A DNA stretch of 64,000 nt from Pteria penguin (GCA_035048485.1 CM068587.1:30336534-30400533); one strand, 5' to 3'; counted from the stretch's first letter, positions 1-14,718 are shown. Notes: a model not told the origin generated them from the sequence alone. Translations and numbers: made by a program.

Positions 1-261
1 CTAAAAATTGCTGAAAAGACATAGATCCAGAATTCACTCTTCCACAGTTCATTAAAAAAAAGTGACATTAAGACTTCAATTTTCAGTTGTTCTATTTATG
101 ATATCACAAACAAATACATGTTTTGTCAGACCTTAGATGACGTCATCATGATGAAAAATTGCATTTTGTAGAAGGGTGAGTCTGCCAACCAATCTTTTTA
201 TATAAAGTGTTATTCATTGCCTAATGTCATCTTACTCTGAGCTTTGTTTTTCTCTGTATAG

Positions 262-402
262 ATCCAGAGTCATTTGGACACCTTACAGCAGCAGTATACA
301 GACAGTGTAAATCAACGAGAGATGTTGAAACAACAAAAGATTACCACTGGACTTAGACTCAAGCGAGCATCCATTCTTATCGATGCTTTAGCTGATGAAA
401 AA
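262..402 (+). CDS. Dynein exon 1 of window: stalk coiled coil CC2
   Basis: Acceptor TATAG before 262, donor GTAGGT after 402; 141 bp, phase 0 both ends. Encodes a heptad-rich helix with LRLKRAS and ALADEK, the CC2 strand leading from the microtubule-binding stalk back to AAA5. Bases 1-261 are the tail of the preceding intron. Confidence 0.9.
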
Positions 403-3400
403 GTAGGTCACTCAAGGCAAATCATTGTATCTCATGTCATTTACAATGTCAGTGAATATTACTCTTTCTGAATAGGTGTAGCTCAGTGGTTGAAGCATTT
501 GGCTCCTAACCCAAAGGTTCCAAGTTCGACTTTTGTTATGCCTGCAATGGTCTTTTGGATGAGAAAGTGAAAACTGAGGTCCTGTATCACAGTATGTGTT
601 ACTTATATATCGCAAAGATTTCTCACTGTTTTGGGAGGGTCTGTGGTCCTGTATCACAGTAGGCGTGACACATATACCGCTAAGATTCCTCACTGCTTTG
701 GGAGGGTCTGTGGTCTTGTATCACAGTATGCGTGACACATATATCACTAAGATTCCTCACTGCTTTGGGAGGGTCTGTGGTCCTGTATCACAGTATGCGT
801 GACATATATATCGCTAAGATTCCTCACTGCTTTGGGAGGGTCTGTGGTCCTGTATCACAGTATGCGTGACATATATATCGCTAAGATTCCTCACTGCTTC
901 GGGAGGGTCTGTGGTCCTGTATCACAGTATACTTGACACATATATCGCTAAGATTCCTCACTGCTTTGGGAGGGTCTTTGGTCTTGTATCACAGTATGCG
1001 TGACACATATCACTAAGATTTCTCACTGCTTCGGGAGGGTCTGTGGTCCTGTATCACAGTATGCGTGACACATATATCACTAAGATTTCTCACTGCTTTG
1101 GGAGGGTCTGTGGTCCTGTATCACAGTATGCGTGACACATATATCGCTAAGATTCCTCACTGCTTTGGGAGGGTCTGTGGTCCTGTATCACAGTATGCTT
1201 GACACATATATCACTAAGATTTCTCACTGCTTTGGGAGGGTCTGTGGTCTGTATCACAGTATGCTTGACACATATATCGCGAAGTTTCCTCACTGCTTCG
1301 GGAGGGTCTGTGGTCCTGTATCACAGTATGCGTGACATATCTCACTAAGATTTCTCACTGCTTGGGGAGGGTCTGTGGTCCTGTATCACAGTATGCTCAA
1401 CACATATATCGCTAAGTTTCCTCACTGCTTTGGGAGGGTCTGTGGTCCTGTATCACAGTATGCATGACACATATATCGCTAAGTTTCCTCACTGCTTTGG
1501 GAGGGTCTGTGGTCCTGTATCACAGTATGCGTGACATATATATCGCTAAGATTCCTCACTGCTTCGGGAGGGTCTGTGGTCCTGTATCACATTATGCTTG
1601 ACACATATATCGCTAAGATTTCTCACTGCTTTGGGAGGGTCTGTGGTCCTGTATCACAGTATGCGTGACACATATATCGCTAAGATTCCTCACTGCTTCG
1701 GGAGGGTCTGTGGTCCTGTGGGAAATCAGGCAAAATTACAGCGCAAATGTAAATTAGCACAATAAGCAATTCGCAAAAAGCAATTAGAAATTTCGTTGTA
1801 CACCAGCTTTCCATAATCTCACTGAATTTATTGTCTGATGGCTGGTGTTTAGCCCTGGCTGTGGATTCCTATTTTTCTTAGGTTATACATATCTTATGTT
1901 TCCTATCTGTCTTTTTGATGAGACATTTTAAGGTAATTCCCTGTGTTACAGTATACAGTGGCACATAAACTTTTCTTTAGTCTGTTTCAGGTGGGTTATT
2001 TGTGGTGGTAAAATTTTTTAAGCCATGCACAAGATTAGTACCACCGTCATTCATGAGAAAAAAATATGTAAAATTAATGTAAAAGTTGTAATCCCAGTGC
2101 AATATTTAACTGAGTATAGGGTTTGTTTTATTTGAGATCAACTTTTTGATTTATATCACAATATATAGACTGTAATGTGTATTATTTCTCTTGTAACAGG
2201 TGAGGTGGCAGGAATCTGTCAAGAAACTGGAGAAGAAGCTTTCAGGTTTGGTTGGAGACACCTTAGTGGCAGCTGCCTGTGTGGTGTATATTGGACCTTT
2301 TACAGCAAAATATCGTAAAATTTTGACTGACCAGTGGAGAAAGATGTGTGACAAAGAAGGAGTTCCTATTACTAAGGACTTTGATCTGGTCAAGAACACT
2401 GTAGATGCTTATCAGGTATTAGTTGTTGGCAAATGTTCGTCTTCACTTCGTAATTTACGATGTAATCAAATTTAGTTTAAAATTCTTTGTTGCTTTTACG
2501 GTGTTGTTAATCACATTTTCATTATTAGCTATTTCAAATAGTTATCACTTAATATTTTAGTTCCCCATTGGTAAAACTGGAGGGGAATATAGGTTTCCAC
2601 TCCATTTGTTCATCTGTCTGAGACACTTGGGTTTTCAAGACTTTTTTTTTGCAACCATTGGAGTTATTGACTTGAAATTTAGTATTTAGCTTTGTATCAA
2701 TGAGTTACAGATCAAGTTCCAGTTTGGTCATGATTGACATGCTTTTGGAAAAGTTGCAGCCCTTAGATAATACTCAATATGTTTGTTTTAATTAATTCAT
2801 AAAATTGGTCCACAAAATTATGATCTATCTACAAAAACAAGTTGATGGATGTCTTCAACAGGTTCATGTACTCAAGAGAATGTTAGTTGCCAATGCAATA
2901 CATAGATTTAACCACACTAATGTTATTATATATCTTGGTAGATATACACAGGATTTTCGATATCTTTAACTCATAGGGCCCATTTAAAACAGTTCAAAAT
3001 AAGCAGAGTTTGAAATAAGGAGGTATATCTGTAAAAAGAAATTAGAATTATAGCCTTTAAATTAGTTTTAGGAAAGTAATAATTTAGTTAATGGGAAATT
3101 AGAGTTACCAGACTGAGTGTTAAAGTAAACAAGAGTCAAATGCACATTGTACATACCTGGGGCATATTTTACTGAGGAACTTTCGAGAAATGTTAAATTT
3201 TAAGCTTCTGAACTGATAAAACCTTTACTTGATTATTATGAAATAAATACCATTTTTGTGGAAAATTAATAACCCCCCCTCCCTAAACATCAAGAAAAAA
3301 AATTCTTACTGCTAATGTGTTGTCAGATGATTACGAATTGTCACGAGTTCTTTGATAATAAATCAGGCAACAGTTTGTACTTTAACATTTGCTTTCATTT

Positions 3401-5476
3401 TAATAATGGAAAAATACTTTTAAGAGGTTTCATATTGATTCTAATGTCTTGTTTTAGGAGACTATCGGCAACCTTTGAATGTCATATTTCTTCTTATTTT
3501 AGATAACCACATATTGTCTTCTATCCTTAAAGTAAAAATTACAACTTGTAGTGTAATTTCTTTAATTGTTGATGATTATACCACATTGAATTATTGATAG
3601 TTTGCTGAATAAAGTTTCTATCAGTATTTTCAATAAATAAGAAAGGCATTATTTCTATAAATATGTATAATTAATCTTTATATAGATTCTAAAATGGCAA
3701 AATAAAGGTCTACCTCAAGACAACCACTCAACAGAAAATGCTGTCATTGTAAAACGAGCTCAGAAATGGCCTCTTTTCATAGACCCACAAGGTCAAGCTC
3801 TCAAGTAAGTCTCAAAGAAATGATCTATTTTCTACTGTCGGTGTTCTTCATAAATAAAAATGTTCCATTGATGAGTTTCTCACATGAACTTGGACTATAA
3901 ATGAAGAACTAAAATAGGAGTAAAGTCTTGTTGGTGTGCTTTTTCAGTTACATTAAGGAAAGAAAGGGTGAGAAGTTGAAAATAGTGGATGCCTCCGATC
4001 CTAGTTATATGAGGACATTGGAGGATGCTTTAAGAGTGGGAAACTCTATGCTGCTCAAGGTATGTACTGCACAATTATCATCTTGGCATCTAGATATAAG
4101 GTCTAAGAGTTTATCTCTGGTTCCCTCAGTGAGAGTCTGACAAGGTACCGTCCGTTAGGCGGCGCTTGTGTACTATCAGTTAGTAACATCGATTGGAGTT
4201 AGCAACCTAATGATGTCACAATAACGTATCATTGTTCTTTACGTCATCTTTGCGGGAATATGATTTATTTCCTCCCTAAATATTAGGACCGCAGTTAACG
4301 GCGGTATCTCCCAATATAGTTACATACACATCTTTTTTTTGCAGTTTGTTAATACTTTATATGGTTTCTGATTTTCTTATTTACACATGGCGTTAATTCC
4401 TTACGGTAGTTATGAATCTTCCCTTTATAATAACAAACTCACAAATACTTCTTTATATTACAAATATTTACAGTTTATATATGCTTTGTTTACACCAGTA
4501 CGTCCATGTGCGGAAGTGATTTACCCTTCCATGGTCCATTGTTTGAAAAGAATGTACATGTATCATTCACGGGGTTTTCATTTCAAATATATGACGTCAT
4601 AAACGATTATAACGGAAGTTTATCGTAGCTTTAATGACGTCATTTTAAGGAAAAATAATGTCTTTTGTATTAAGGGACTATGTGTTAGGGTATGATATTT
4701 TGGGAACTCACATGAAACATATTATTTCACTATATTTTGATGAAGTTGTAGATATGTCGTAGATATAAAGTTGTACGGGTACTCGGGCATACTCTGTATG
4801 GTCACTTTGGCTCTCTACTCATTGTCCATTATTTTTTCACATTATACGTGTACCGTTTGAGTAGTTTCTCTCGTTTGCCTTGACTGAGTTTGTCTGAGCC
4901 ACTGAGACGGTCATCCTGGACAGACGACGTTTCCTCACACAGCAGCTAAACACTTTACGAAAGCGTGTCTTGACACTGGGTATTTTGAATGCGTATATAA
5001 TGGGGTCCAGTAGACTGTTGATGAAGGCTGGAGTTGACACATACAGGAGTATTACCCCTTTTTGGCTATTATTCAGGTAGTCTATGTATCCTTCCAAATG
5101 AATTATAAATGTAATAGCTGAAAAGACAAAATGGATTTATATATCTTTATATTATTTTCATGCATCCGACAGAACGATCCGGATGTCCAGTCCATCTGTC
5201 TTTCCGTCCGTCTGTTTGTCTGTCTGACTATGTTCCCCTTCCAGGAAATTTGATTTGTTGACTTGTATTATACATTTAGGTACGTGATCATTATAGAGTC
5301 TGTGACAATGGTCGTGCAGTTCTAATTCATAATTATCTGTTTTATTAAGGCCCAATACATCTGTGATTCTAGGTCTTGTAGTTCTGTTTTATACCTGTAC
5401 AATACTGTCTTGGATAATGGTAATTAATTTCAAGACCATGGTTTTTTTGCGAGGGTGTGGTTTCTCCAAATATTAG

Positions 5477-5561
<85 letters not shown>

Positions 5562-8500
5562 CAAGTGTTCTCATATGCAAATATCAAATGAAATTACCGT
5601 GGAAATGAATGTTTAACAACTAGCATAAATGTACAAAGCAATTTATTTCCCTTCATGCGTCAGAAAAAAAAAGAATGTTAAGTTGAAATATTTAACAGCA
5701 GCACCGTCAGAGGCATAGACTACTTGGTAATCTATGTTTTTAACTGTACTATGCCTCTGAATGTACTTAAGTTAAATATCTCAACTTTCCATTCCCTTTT
5801 TCTGACCCATAAAGGGAAATCAATTGATTTTACTATATTACTCAATGGCATGAAATCCTGGATGGTGACTTCAGGTGGGTGCCACCATGGTCCCCACAAT
5901 ATAGACAGAATAATTTTGGGTGACGTAAAATATACCTAAAGAACGGATAAACAAGAGAAGTACTTTACTGGGGACATTAAGCTGGCACAAACATTTACAG
6001 ACGGTAGATATTGAATGCAGACGCTTTCAATCCCAACATGCAGCGTGAGCCGTTTTAATTGTATTAACATGTTACCGGTACAGAAGAATGCACCATTATA
6101 TATACGGGTATAAACTTACCGTCAGGATTGAAATGCTGAATCATATTGATGGTTTAAACATGTTATGTACGGCGTTGTATTGTATTGTTTTCTGCAGTGG
6201 TTCTGTTATTATTGCTTTACTTACAAGTACAATTTCATGAGCATATGTTTACAATCAAGAACTGAATTTCAGTGAATAAACTACATACTTCTTTAAATTG
6301 TAGACTTGTTGTTTGTGAACGACTTAGAGTACATTGAAATCCATAGCGTAAGAATTCAGCGTTTCACTTATCACTTTCTTCCAGATACCATGTAGCCTTG
6401 GGAATTTTAATTAAAATCAAATGAGATGAAAATAATTCCTTCTTCTGCATCAGTTAACTGCATTATTCTTATCTTATAAGGGCACCTAACAATCGCGTCG
6501 TATAGGCAATTTGTTACGAAGATTATAGGACATTTATCATATACTAGACAATCCTATATATTATCGAACATCCATGATACGTGTTGACGTCCTTGTATTG
6601 CTCAGACATTGACCTTCTAATCCCGTCCTTTAAAGCTCTATAGGTCATTTTAATAAGATGAGTTGTCCGCCCTTGTTTATCAGGTCGATGGCGGAAGTGG
6701 AAAAAGAGTGGAATAAAAGTTATACAATGACTCTTAATTCTTTTATTTGTGTGGTCAGGTAATGGTCAGTGAAGTGCCATTCACCTTTTATTCCTTACCT
6801 TAAATACAGATAGTTAAGGAGTTTATATCAGAGGGAAACAAACCACATTGGAATTGCCTATAGGCTATAAGTAACTTCCAGCAGACTACCTATAGGAATG
6901 GAGTATAATGGTTAATTCCCAGTTTAACTTCTACTGTTTGGTACAGATAGTTTTCGAATGCATGAAATTTAATCAGAGTTACTTCCCTTTTCCGTCATTT
7001 TGGAAGTGAATCTGGAGTATTGATTCATATTCATACTAATTATATTGAATGTTTTTGAGAAAGTTATATTTTCACTCCTCTGAAAACATTTTATCATTGT
7101 ACAATGACTTCATTATTGCATAATAATTGCAAAATATCATGAAACATCCTTCATTTGGAGAAATCCTTTACATAATGCGGTTAATTTATATACAGATGTT
7201 CTGCCATATACCCCCTAGGTGGTGGAAAAGGGAAGTAACTCCAGTTAAATTTTATGCATTCGAAAACTATCTGTCAGTGATTATTTTCTTTTTCTTTTCA
7301 ATAATAAACAAACAAGTTTGTTGAATCTCTGCTAACAACAGTTGAGTAGTATAGCTTATAGTAAAAGGGATGATAGCGATGATAGTGTGTGTTTTGAACA
7401 CGAGGGATTCTAAAAATGTGAAAACGTTATTTTAAAGTTATGAATGTAAAGTAAACATAAAAAATGAAAGAACTTAACATTTTTTTTGTTTTTTTTTTTT
7501 CGATTTGTCAAGATTAATGACGGTTGACTTGCTTTGATTACGCTATAGGATACAAGAAATACGTTTTGATGTAGTAAACAAGGAAATCATGTGCTTGTAG
7601 TCACGAAATGAGTTTAATGATAAAATTAAATTCACTTGGCGCATGGATAGACCATCAAAACGTATGAAAATTGTATATTTGATATTTATCTCTAAATATT
7701 TGGCATTACTTCCGTTAATATTAGGTATTTTCTCATTTTCACAACATATTTTGTGTTTATAAATGTAAGTATAGATGTTATTTTGGGTTACAGTTCTGTA
7801 AAATAGTTCGTATTTAGTCATAGTCACATGGACCAAGCGCGTAAAAGGGCATAAAAGGGAGTCCTGGTAGTATAATTATAGATCTATTATCATATATTGT
7901 TATACTACCAAGACAACACCCCCTCCCTTTTTTCGGGCTTGGCCCCTGTGATATTTACAAATTAGGCGAGGAGTGTAGGGGGACAATTCCTCGGAACACT
8001 TTAAATATGTTTCATTCGCTTTGATTGTAAAATCTCTCTAAATTGTTGTATAGTAAATTGCCTCGAAACATTACGTTATAGTATTACACCGGTGATTTTT
8101 CTGATTTCAGTTTCATTACATAATGTGGTTCAAGCATTGGTATTACCCATCTCATGTACACAGCTATCATGCTGTCAAATACGGAAGGACTATGGGACTT
8201 GTATGATCATATTGTCATAAAAAATATAGAACATATATACCATTTAATTTTGTGCACCATATGCGCATTTCGACAAGTTGTGTCTCTTCAGTGATGCTCC
8301 TGGCCGAATGATTGGAATTCTCAAAATATATGAAAATATGAAGAGCAGTGTTGAAGCCAAAATGACCGAAAAGTGATCCAAAGAATCTATCTAAGGACAG
8401 AGCTATGCATGAGGGAGATACTCCTCAGTTTTAGAGTGATTTACTTAATTTGATGACTGAAAATTTGAAGTATATATATTTAACGTCAGTACAAAAGCAC

Positions 8501-11500
8501 TGAAAACTAGACTTATGATGCCCTCGGGGACTATCAGTCCACCAGCAGTGACACCGGCCTAGTGCATACTGCACTGTATGTGTATGTGTACATGTATTGC
8601 CATTGGGAGATTGATTATATTGATTGATTGATTGATTATTGTTAAGTCACTCCATGGTTATTTTACGTATATGGTGACGGCATCTGCCTGATGCATTGCA
8701 TAGAAATTTCTACCTTTGCAACTGACCCACCCGAAACAGTGAGGGATCTTTTACGTGCCACGCACGACCGTTACGTATATGGTGACGGCATCTGCCTGAT
8801 GCATTGCATAGAAATTTCTACCTTTGCAACTGACCCACCCGAAACAGTGAGGGATCTTTTACGTGTCACGCACGACCGTGATACGAGACCTCGGTTTTAC
8901 TGTCACATCCGAAAGACAGAACACCGGTGTGCCCAGGGAGGGAGTCGAACCCGGAACCTTTAGACCTGGAGCCGAACACCTCATTCACTAGTCCACACCG
9001 GCTTTATTTTGATCATAAGCGGAAATATTTCATAATGGAATGTCAGAACTGTTATCATGGAGTTTTAAGAGCATTAATCCAAGCTTGGTGTGGCAGTTAA
9101 AACGGGAAAGTAATTCTTACCAATGGGTGTCCACATTAAAGTATACAGTCCCACAATGATGCTGATAGTCTTCGTGAATTTCCAGGACTGCTTCTCAGAC
9201 CTCTCTTGTCTCTGGAAGTTAAGGGCTCTCTCCTGTAAAGCTATGACTTTTGCATGTCTGTGAGCCACTTTGAAAATACAAAGGTACAATAGGAGCATAA
9301 GGGCCACGGGTAACCAGAAGACTATGTTAACCAGTGAAATATAATCGTCATTTAAAGTCCCGAAAAATGTGCATTTAACACTATCGTTGTTCGTTTCCTC
9401 AAAGTCGTTTTTCCATCCCATACTCGGCAAGATACCTATAATAAAGGCGTACAGCCATATCAAAGAACATATGATGACCACAGACCTCTGGGTGAACATA
9501 GTGTTATAATGGAGTGGCCGGAGTATCTTTATGAAGCGGTCGAAGGCCAGGAACAGCAGGTGCGTTCCTGAGCAAATGGCCAATAGAATAAGGAGACCAA
9601 AACGAAATCTGCATTCGTCTGAGCTCTGGTAATTTATGCTGGTGTATGCCGTATTGTAGAGGAGAAATATGCCGGTCAAGAAATCCGCCCCGGACAGACT
9701 AGCTACATAGATGTCGGCCACTTCTATAGAGTTTCTTTGTCGAAGAAGCGTGCTTATAACGAGATAGTTAAGGTAGATGATCCATATACCTTCTACTAGT
9801 GTAATGATGTTGGTAATCAGATATGTCGCTGTGACACCGTAGCCATTGAGGATATAGTACAGCACGGTGCTGTCTGTAGCCGTCTGGTTACTCATCCTGA
9901 AGCGATCATTTGACTGTCCTGTAAATCCTCACACACAGAAAAGTATATCCTCACCTTGTACTGTCACTACTTATACACAAAAAAGCATATCCTCACCTTG
10001 TACTGCCAATCCTCATACACAGAAAAGCATATCCTCACCTTGTACTGTCAATCCTCATACACAGAAAAGTATATCCTTACCTTGTACTGTCAATCCTCAT
10101 ACACAGAAAAGTATATCCGCACCTTGTACTGTCAATCCTCATACACAGAAAAGTGTATCCTCACCTTGTACTGTCAATCCTCATACACAGAAAAGTATAT
10201 CCTCACTTTGTATTGTCAATCTTCATACACAGAAAAGTATATCCTCATCTTGTACTGTCAATCCTCATACACAGAAAAATTTATCCTCACTTTGTATTGT
10301 CACTCCTTATACACAGAAAAGTATACCCTCACCTTGTACTGTCACTGCTTATACACAGAAAAGTATATCCTCACCTCGTAAAACAAGAACTTAAAAGCAC
10401 TGCAGTGAATACTGTGGTGTTATATCGACTTATAGAAGAAACCAAGTCTTATGAACTAATTGGACAATATCGATGTCATGTTGTTAAACTTGTTGCATTA
10501 TTATCGATATCGTGTAAACTTGCTACAGCATTATCGATGTCTTATATGCCTTTTGCAATGATAATGTTTTGTAGTTTAACTTAGTTGGACATCATTGATG
10601 TTCTATATTAGTTAAACTTATATGAATACATAGATGTGTGGAAAACTTTCTGAACATTTTCGATGTTTAATTAATTCTATAGAAACACTATAGACACTGG
10701 TATGTTATCGTAATGTTTACACTTCTAACGATACATATTTCATGCCTGTTATTTATAATTTGTAGCACCACACTGCCCTAGATCCCCCGTTGTTTTCACA
10801 TTCGTAGTACAGCGTCCTATAAGACCATTGTTCAGACACGTTAAGTGCCACACTGCTCCATGACCAGCGTAGCAAAAACACATGAAGCACCTGTTATCAC
10901 CATTGTTCAGACACGTTAAGTGCCACACTGCTCCATGACCAGCGTAGCTAAAACACATGAAGCACCTGTTATCACCGTTGTTCAGACACTTGTAGCACCT
11001 TACAATCCTAAAACCATGGTTATATAAGTACTTGTACCACACTGTCCCATAACTATTGTTAAATAAGTACTCCTTACCACACTGTCCTATAACCTCGGCT
11101 ATTCAAGACCTGTATTGCCAGAGTCTCTTGAGACACCGTTGTTTAAACACTTGTAGCACCACACCGACCGATGACCTTGGTTACAAGAATACTTGTGGCA
11201 CCACACTGTCCTAACACCATCGTTGTGAAACACATTGAAGGTTTAGATATCGATTGAATTTTCTAAGTTATTCAAGTACTATTGATGTCCAAGCTATGCA
11301 GTCACTTTTTCTTTTCATGGATGCCTCTGTGTTATATATCCTGGTCTGTCAATTGTGTTCCGTCTCTTTGTAAAGTAACTTAGTCTTGAAGTTCGTGACT
11401 CTATTGCGCTATGATATTCACAGTGCCACGGTGATTTGTACCACTTGCTGTATTGCACGGTTGCTATCCAGTTTTCTTGACACCGTTATTGTCACATGCT

Positions 11501-13459
11501 GGTGTACCCAGTATTGAGATTTCTTTCGGTATATTCACTCCGAAAGTGACACCTTACACGGCTTGTTGACACCATCATTATGTATATTAAGCATGACATC
11601 GCTTGCCTAATGCATCCTCGTCCCTATCACTCGGTGGAAATGAATGAAGCAGTGTTAATGGGATCAATTGATGTACATTGATGGTTCAGTTGCATGTCCA
11701 TAACTAATTAAAACTTTAATGGTTATGGTAAAACAACGTCTACAGCGACTAGTGTTAACTCATCTGTAAATCGACCATTAAAAGTAACAACCCAAAAATA
11801 AAATGATGACACGAGTACCATATGAGCAATGAAGCCTGGGTTTTCCTAGTTTGTCATTGTGTACCATTAGTTACTTTTCGTCCATCCAGCTCCTAGTATT
11901 ATTTGACCGTCCATGTGTATTTTAGATATTATTTCGTTCGTCCATAAGTAATGGTTATATACTTGTTTGTCCATCCATATGTATTATTAGACTCTTTCGT
12001 CTGTCTGTCTGTATGGTAGATACATATTCTTTATTCCATATTTACCATTAGATATCTGTTCGTCTGTGTGTGATTATATACTTGTTCGTCTATCCACGTC
12101 TCTTATCAATTACTTGTTCTTCCACCCATCTGTACCATTAGACACTTTACTTAGATTGATTGAGTGATTGGTAATTGTTTTACGTCACTCCACGATTATT
12201 TCACGTATATGGTGACGGCATTTGCCTGATGCATTGCATAGAAATTAAGATCTTTACAACGGAACTATTCGAAGCAGTGAGGGATCTTTTACGTGCCACG
12301 TCTACCGCGACACGGGACCTCGGTTTTACTGTCTCATCCGAAAGACAGAACACTAGTGCTCCCAGAGCGGATGTCGAACGCGGGACCTCTTCATCACGAG
12401 CCGAACACCATATCCACTAGGCCACACCGGCATCTTGTACTTCTATCCATATGTATTATTAAATATGTGTTCGTTTGTCTGAGTGTATATCATATACTTG
12501 CTTGTCCGTCTGTTCGTACTGTTAGATAATTGTATTTGTTCGTCAAACAATGTGCATCACATGGCCGTAGGAACCGGGGCCATCGGGGGAGGGGCTGCCC
12601 CCCCCCCCCCACCCACTTGGCCGATCATAATTGTTTCATAGGTTTTTATCTAACTTACTAAATTGTTTTCATCAAATTATTCTTAACATGCAATTGATTT
12701 GCAGTCTTTTAAGTTGTATTGCAGCAGTATATATAAATTTGTTCTTTTCTTTCTGAACGTTAATACGGGAATAAGTTATTTTCATTGTGCAAAGATAAAA
12801 AGTGTTCGGGCTGTGGAAAACATAGGCGCAATTTCCCGTTCCTCTTAGTGCCCCTAAGTTGAAATGACAGGCTCTGGACACCGATTATCCATGTTTGGGA
12901 GATGGAAATGAGTATATTATTAACTGTCAACATAGGTAGATTTTAAGGGGTAATTGCAACTCCCTTTGGTCGGAAAGTTTTACCAAAAAATGTTATTTTC
13001 GGTCATTTTCAAGGCTGCAACACGCCCCCCCCCCCATTTCCAGACTGAGTAGTGGAAAATAGTAGTCATGGCAGGCTGCAACCCCCTTTCAAAAATTTCT
13101 AGACTCGCCTATGGTCAGTGTCTAGCTATGCGATTCAAGCATGGCACAAAAAGTGGCTTAAAACAGTGGTATCATATTGCAAAGTTTCTTTTGAGTTAAC
13201 AAGTTTGTCCTTCCCCCACACTTTTGAACTGCTTCCTACAGACCTGTTCGGAACATTTGATATAATTTTTCTCGCTATACCTATACATAATTGGAAAGGG
13301 AGAGGAGATGCTACTTTTGACTAAGATATTGAACCGAGAAACATTGACCTCGCAAGTATATTTCTTATTCTCTAAACAAGATTTCTCAGTGACACAATAA
13401 GTGGCTTAAAACAGTGGTATCATATTGCAAAGTTTGTTTTGAGTTTACAAGTTTGTCCC

Positions 13460-13490
<31 letters not shown>

Positions 13491-14557
13491 ACATTTTTGA
13501 TTTGCTTCCTACGGGCCGGTCATCAGTAGATATCTGTTCGTCGATCTTTAATTATCATTTGTCCGTCTGTGTGTAAATAGGTATTTCGGCCGTTTTTCTG
13601 TATCATTACTTATTCAGCCTTTTGTGTGTATCAAGAGATCCTTGTACTTCCACCTTTTGTTACATGCCGGTTTTAATAACAATAAGTAGATTTTACCCTT
13701 GTTTGCTTTTAAGTTAATAAAAACTGACACATTCGAGTGTGGTGCGATTTTGATTTCTGTAGGAAAACTTGTTCTCACTCTCAAATGGGGAAAAAAATAA
13801 AAGAAATGCTGTCACAGTATACCATGCGAGAAGAAGTTACTCGGCGTTATGCTCGGCTAATATTAACCAAGGGCATTAAATCATTTTGCAGGGGCAAACA
13901 CTCCCTTCAATGTGGTAGGCAAGATGTAGTCGAGAAGCAGGCAGGGGAAAATAGAATTTCATGTAATTCGTGGGATAAATGTCATCAACCTCATCCCAGT
14001 CTTTGTCAGTGAGATTAAGAACTCCGTTTTCTAGACCTAGAGCAGCGTTCTGGTTCACCAAAATTATGTCAATGAAAAACGGTTGTTTTAATTCGTCATG
14101 TAATTCTTTCAAACACCACAACGATTTTTGTCATGAATTGTAGATTCACACGGTCCGAACATTCCTCAGCTATTACGTGTTTTATATCGATGATCATTAG
14201 ATGATACGAGTATCTAGTGACGTGTGTATTCAGGATGCCATGATGTATATCTCTCCATCACAGGGAAACAATTCATAATTAATTCTCATTTACAGTCCAA
14301 GTTCTTAACTATTGTTACGTTGACACGTTCATGGATTGACTGCTTGCTTTTTGTTTCATTTCTCGTTGAGATTATTTTATAGTGGTAACAGTCGTCATAA
14401 AACCTTTTATTTATTGTTCAGGCGAAGAAAAGATATTTTACTTCTTCAGTCAAGAAGTCATGGTCATAATTTGATAATTTTGTGTCATAAGTATGTTTAA
14501 ATTTTAGAATTACGATAGGTCGATGCCATCTTAGAACGCCTTCAATTTAGTGGCGTA

Positions 14558-14643
<86 letters not shown>

Positions 14644-14667
14644 CATGTGTATATATATATATACATA

Positions 14668-14718
<51 letters not shown>

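Noticed and set aside
577..1719. CRISPR-like array
   Set aside because: Units are contiguous tandem repeats without unique spacers, in an animal gene, and match a SINE body.
9074..9120. Extra C-terminal residues of the GPCR exon 1 frame
   Set aside because: They lie beyond a GTAAGA donor; exon 2 supplies the proper rest of TM6, TM7 and tail.
9867..10584. Three overlapping repeated ORFs on the + strand
   Set aside because: All three frames of a 42-bp minisatellite stay open because 42 is divisible by three; no start context or homology.
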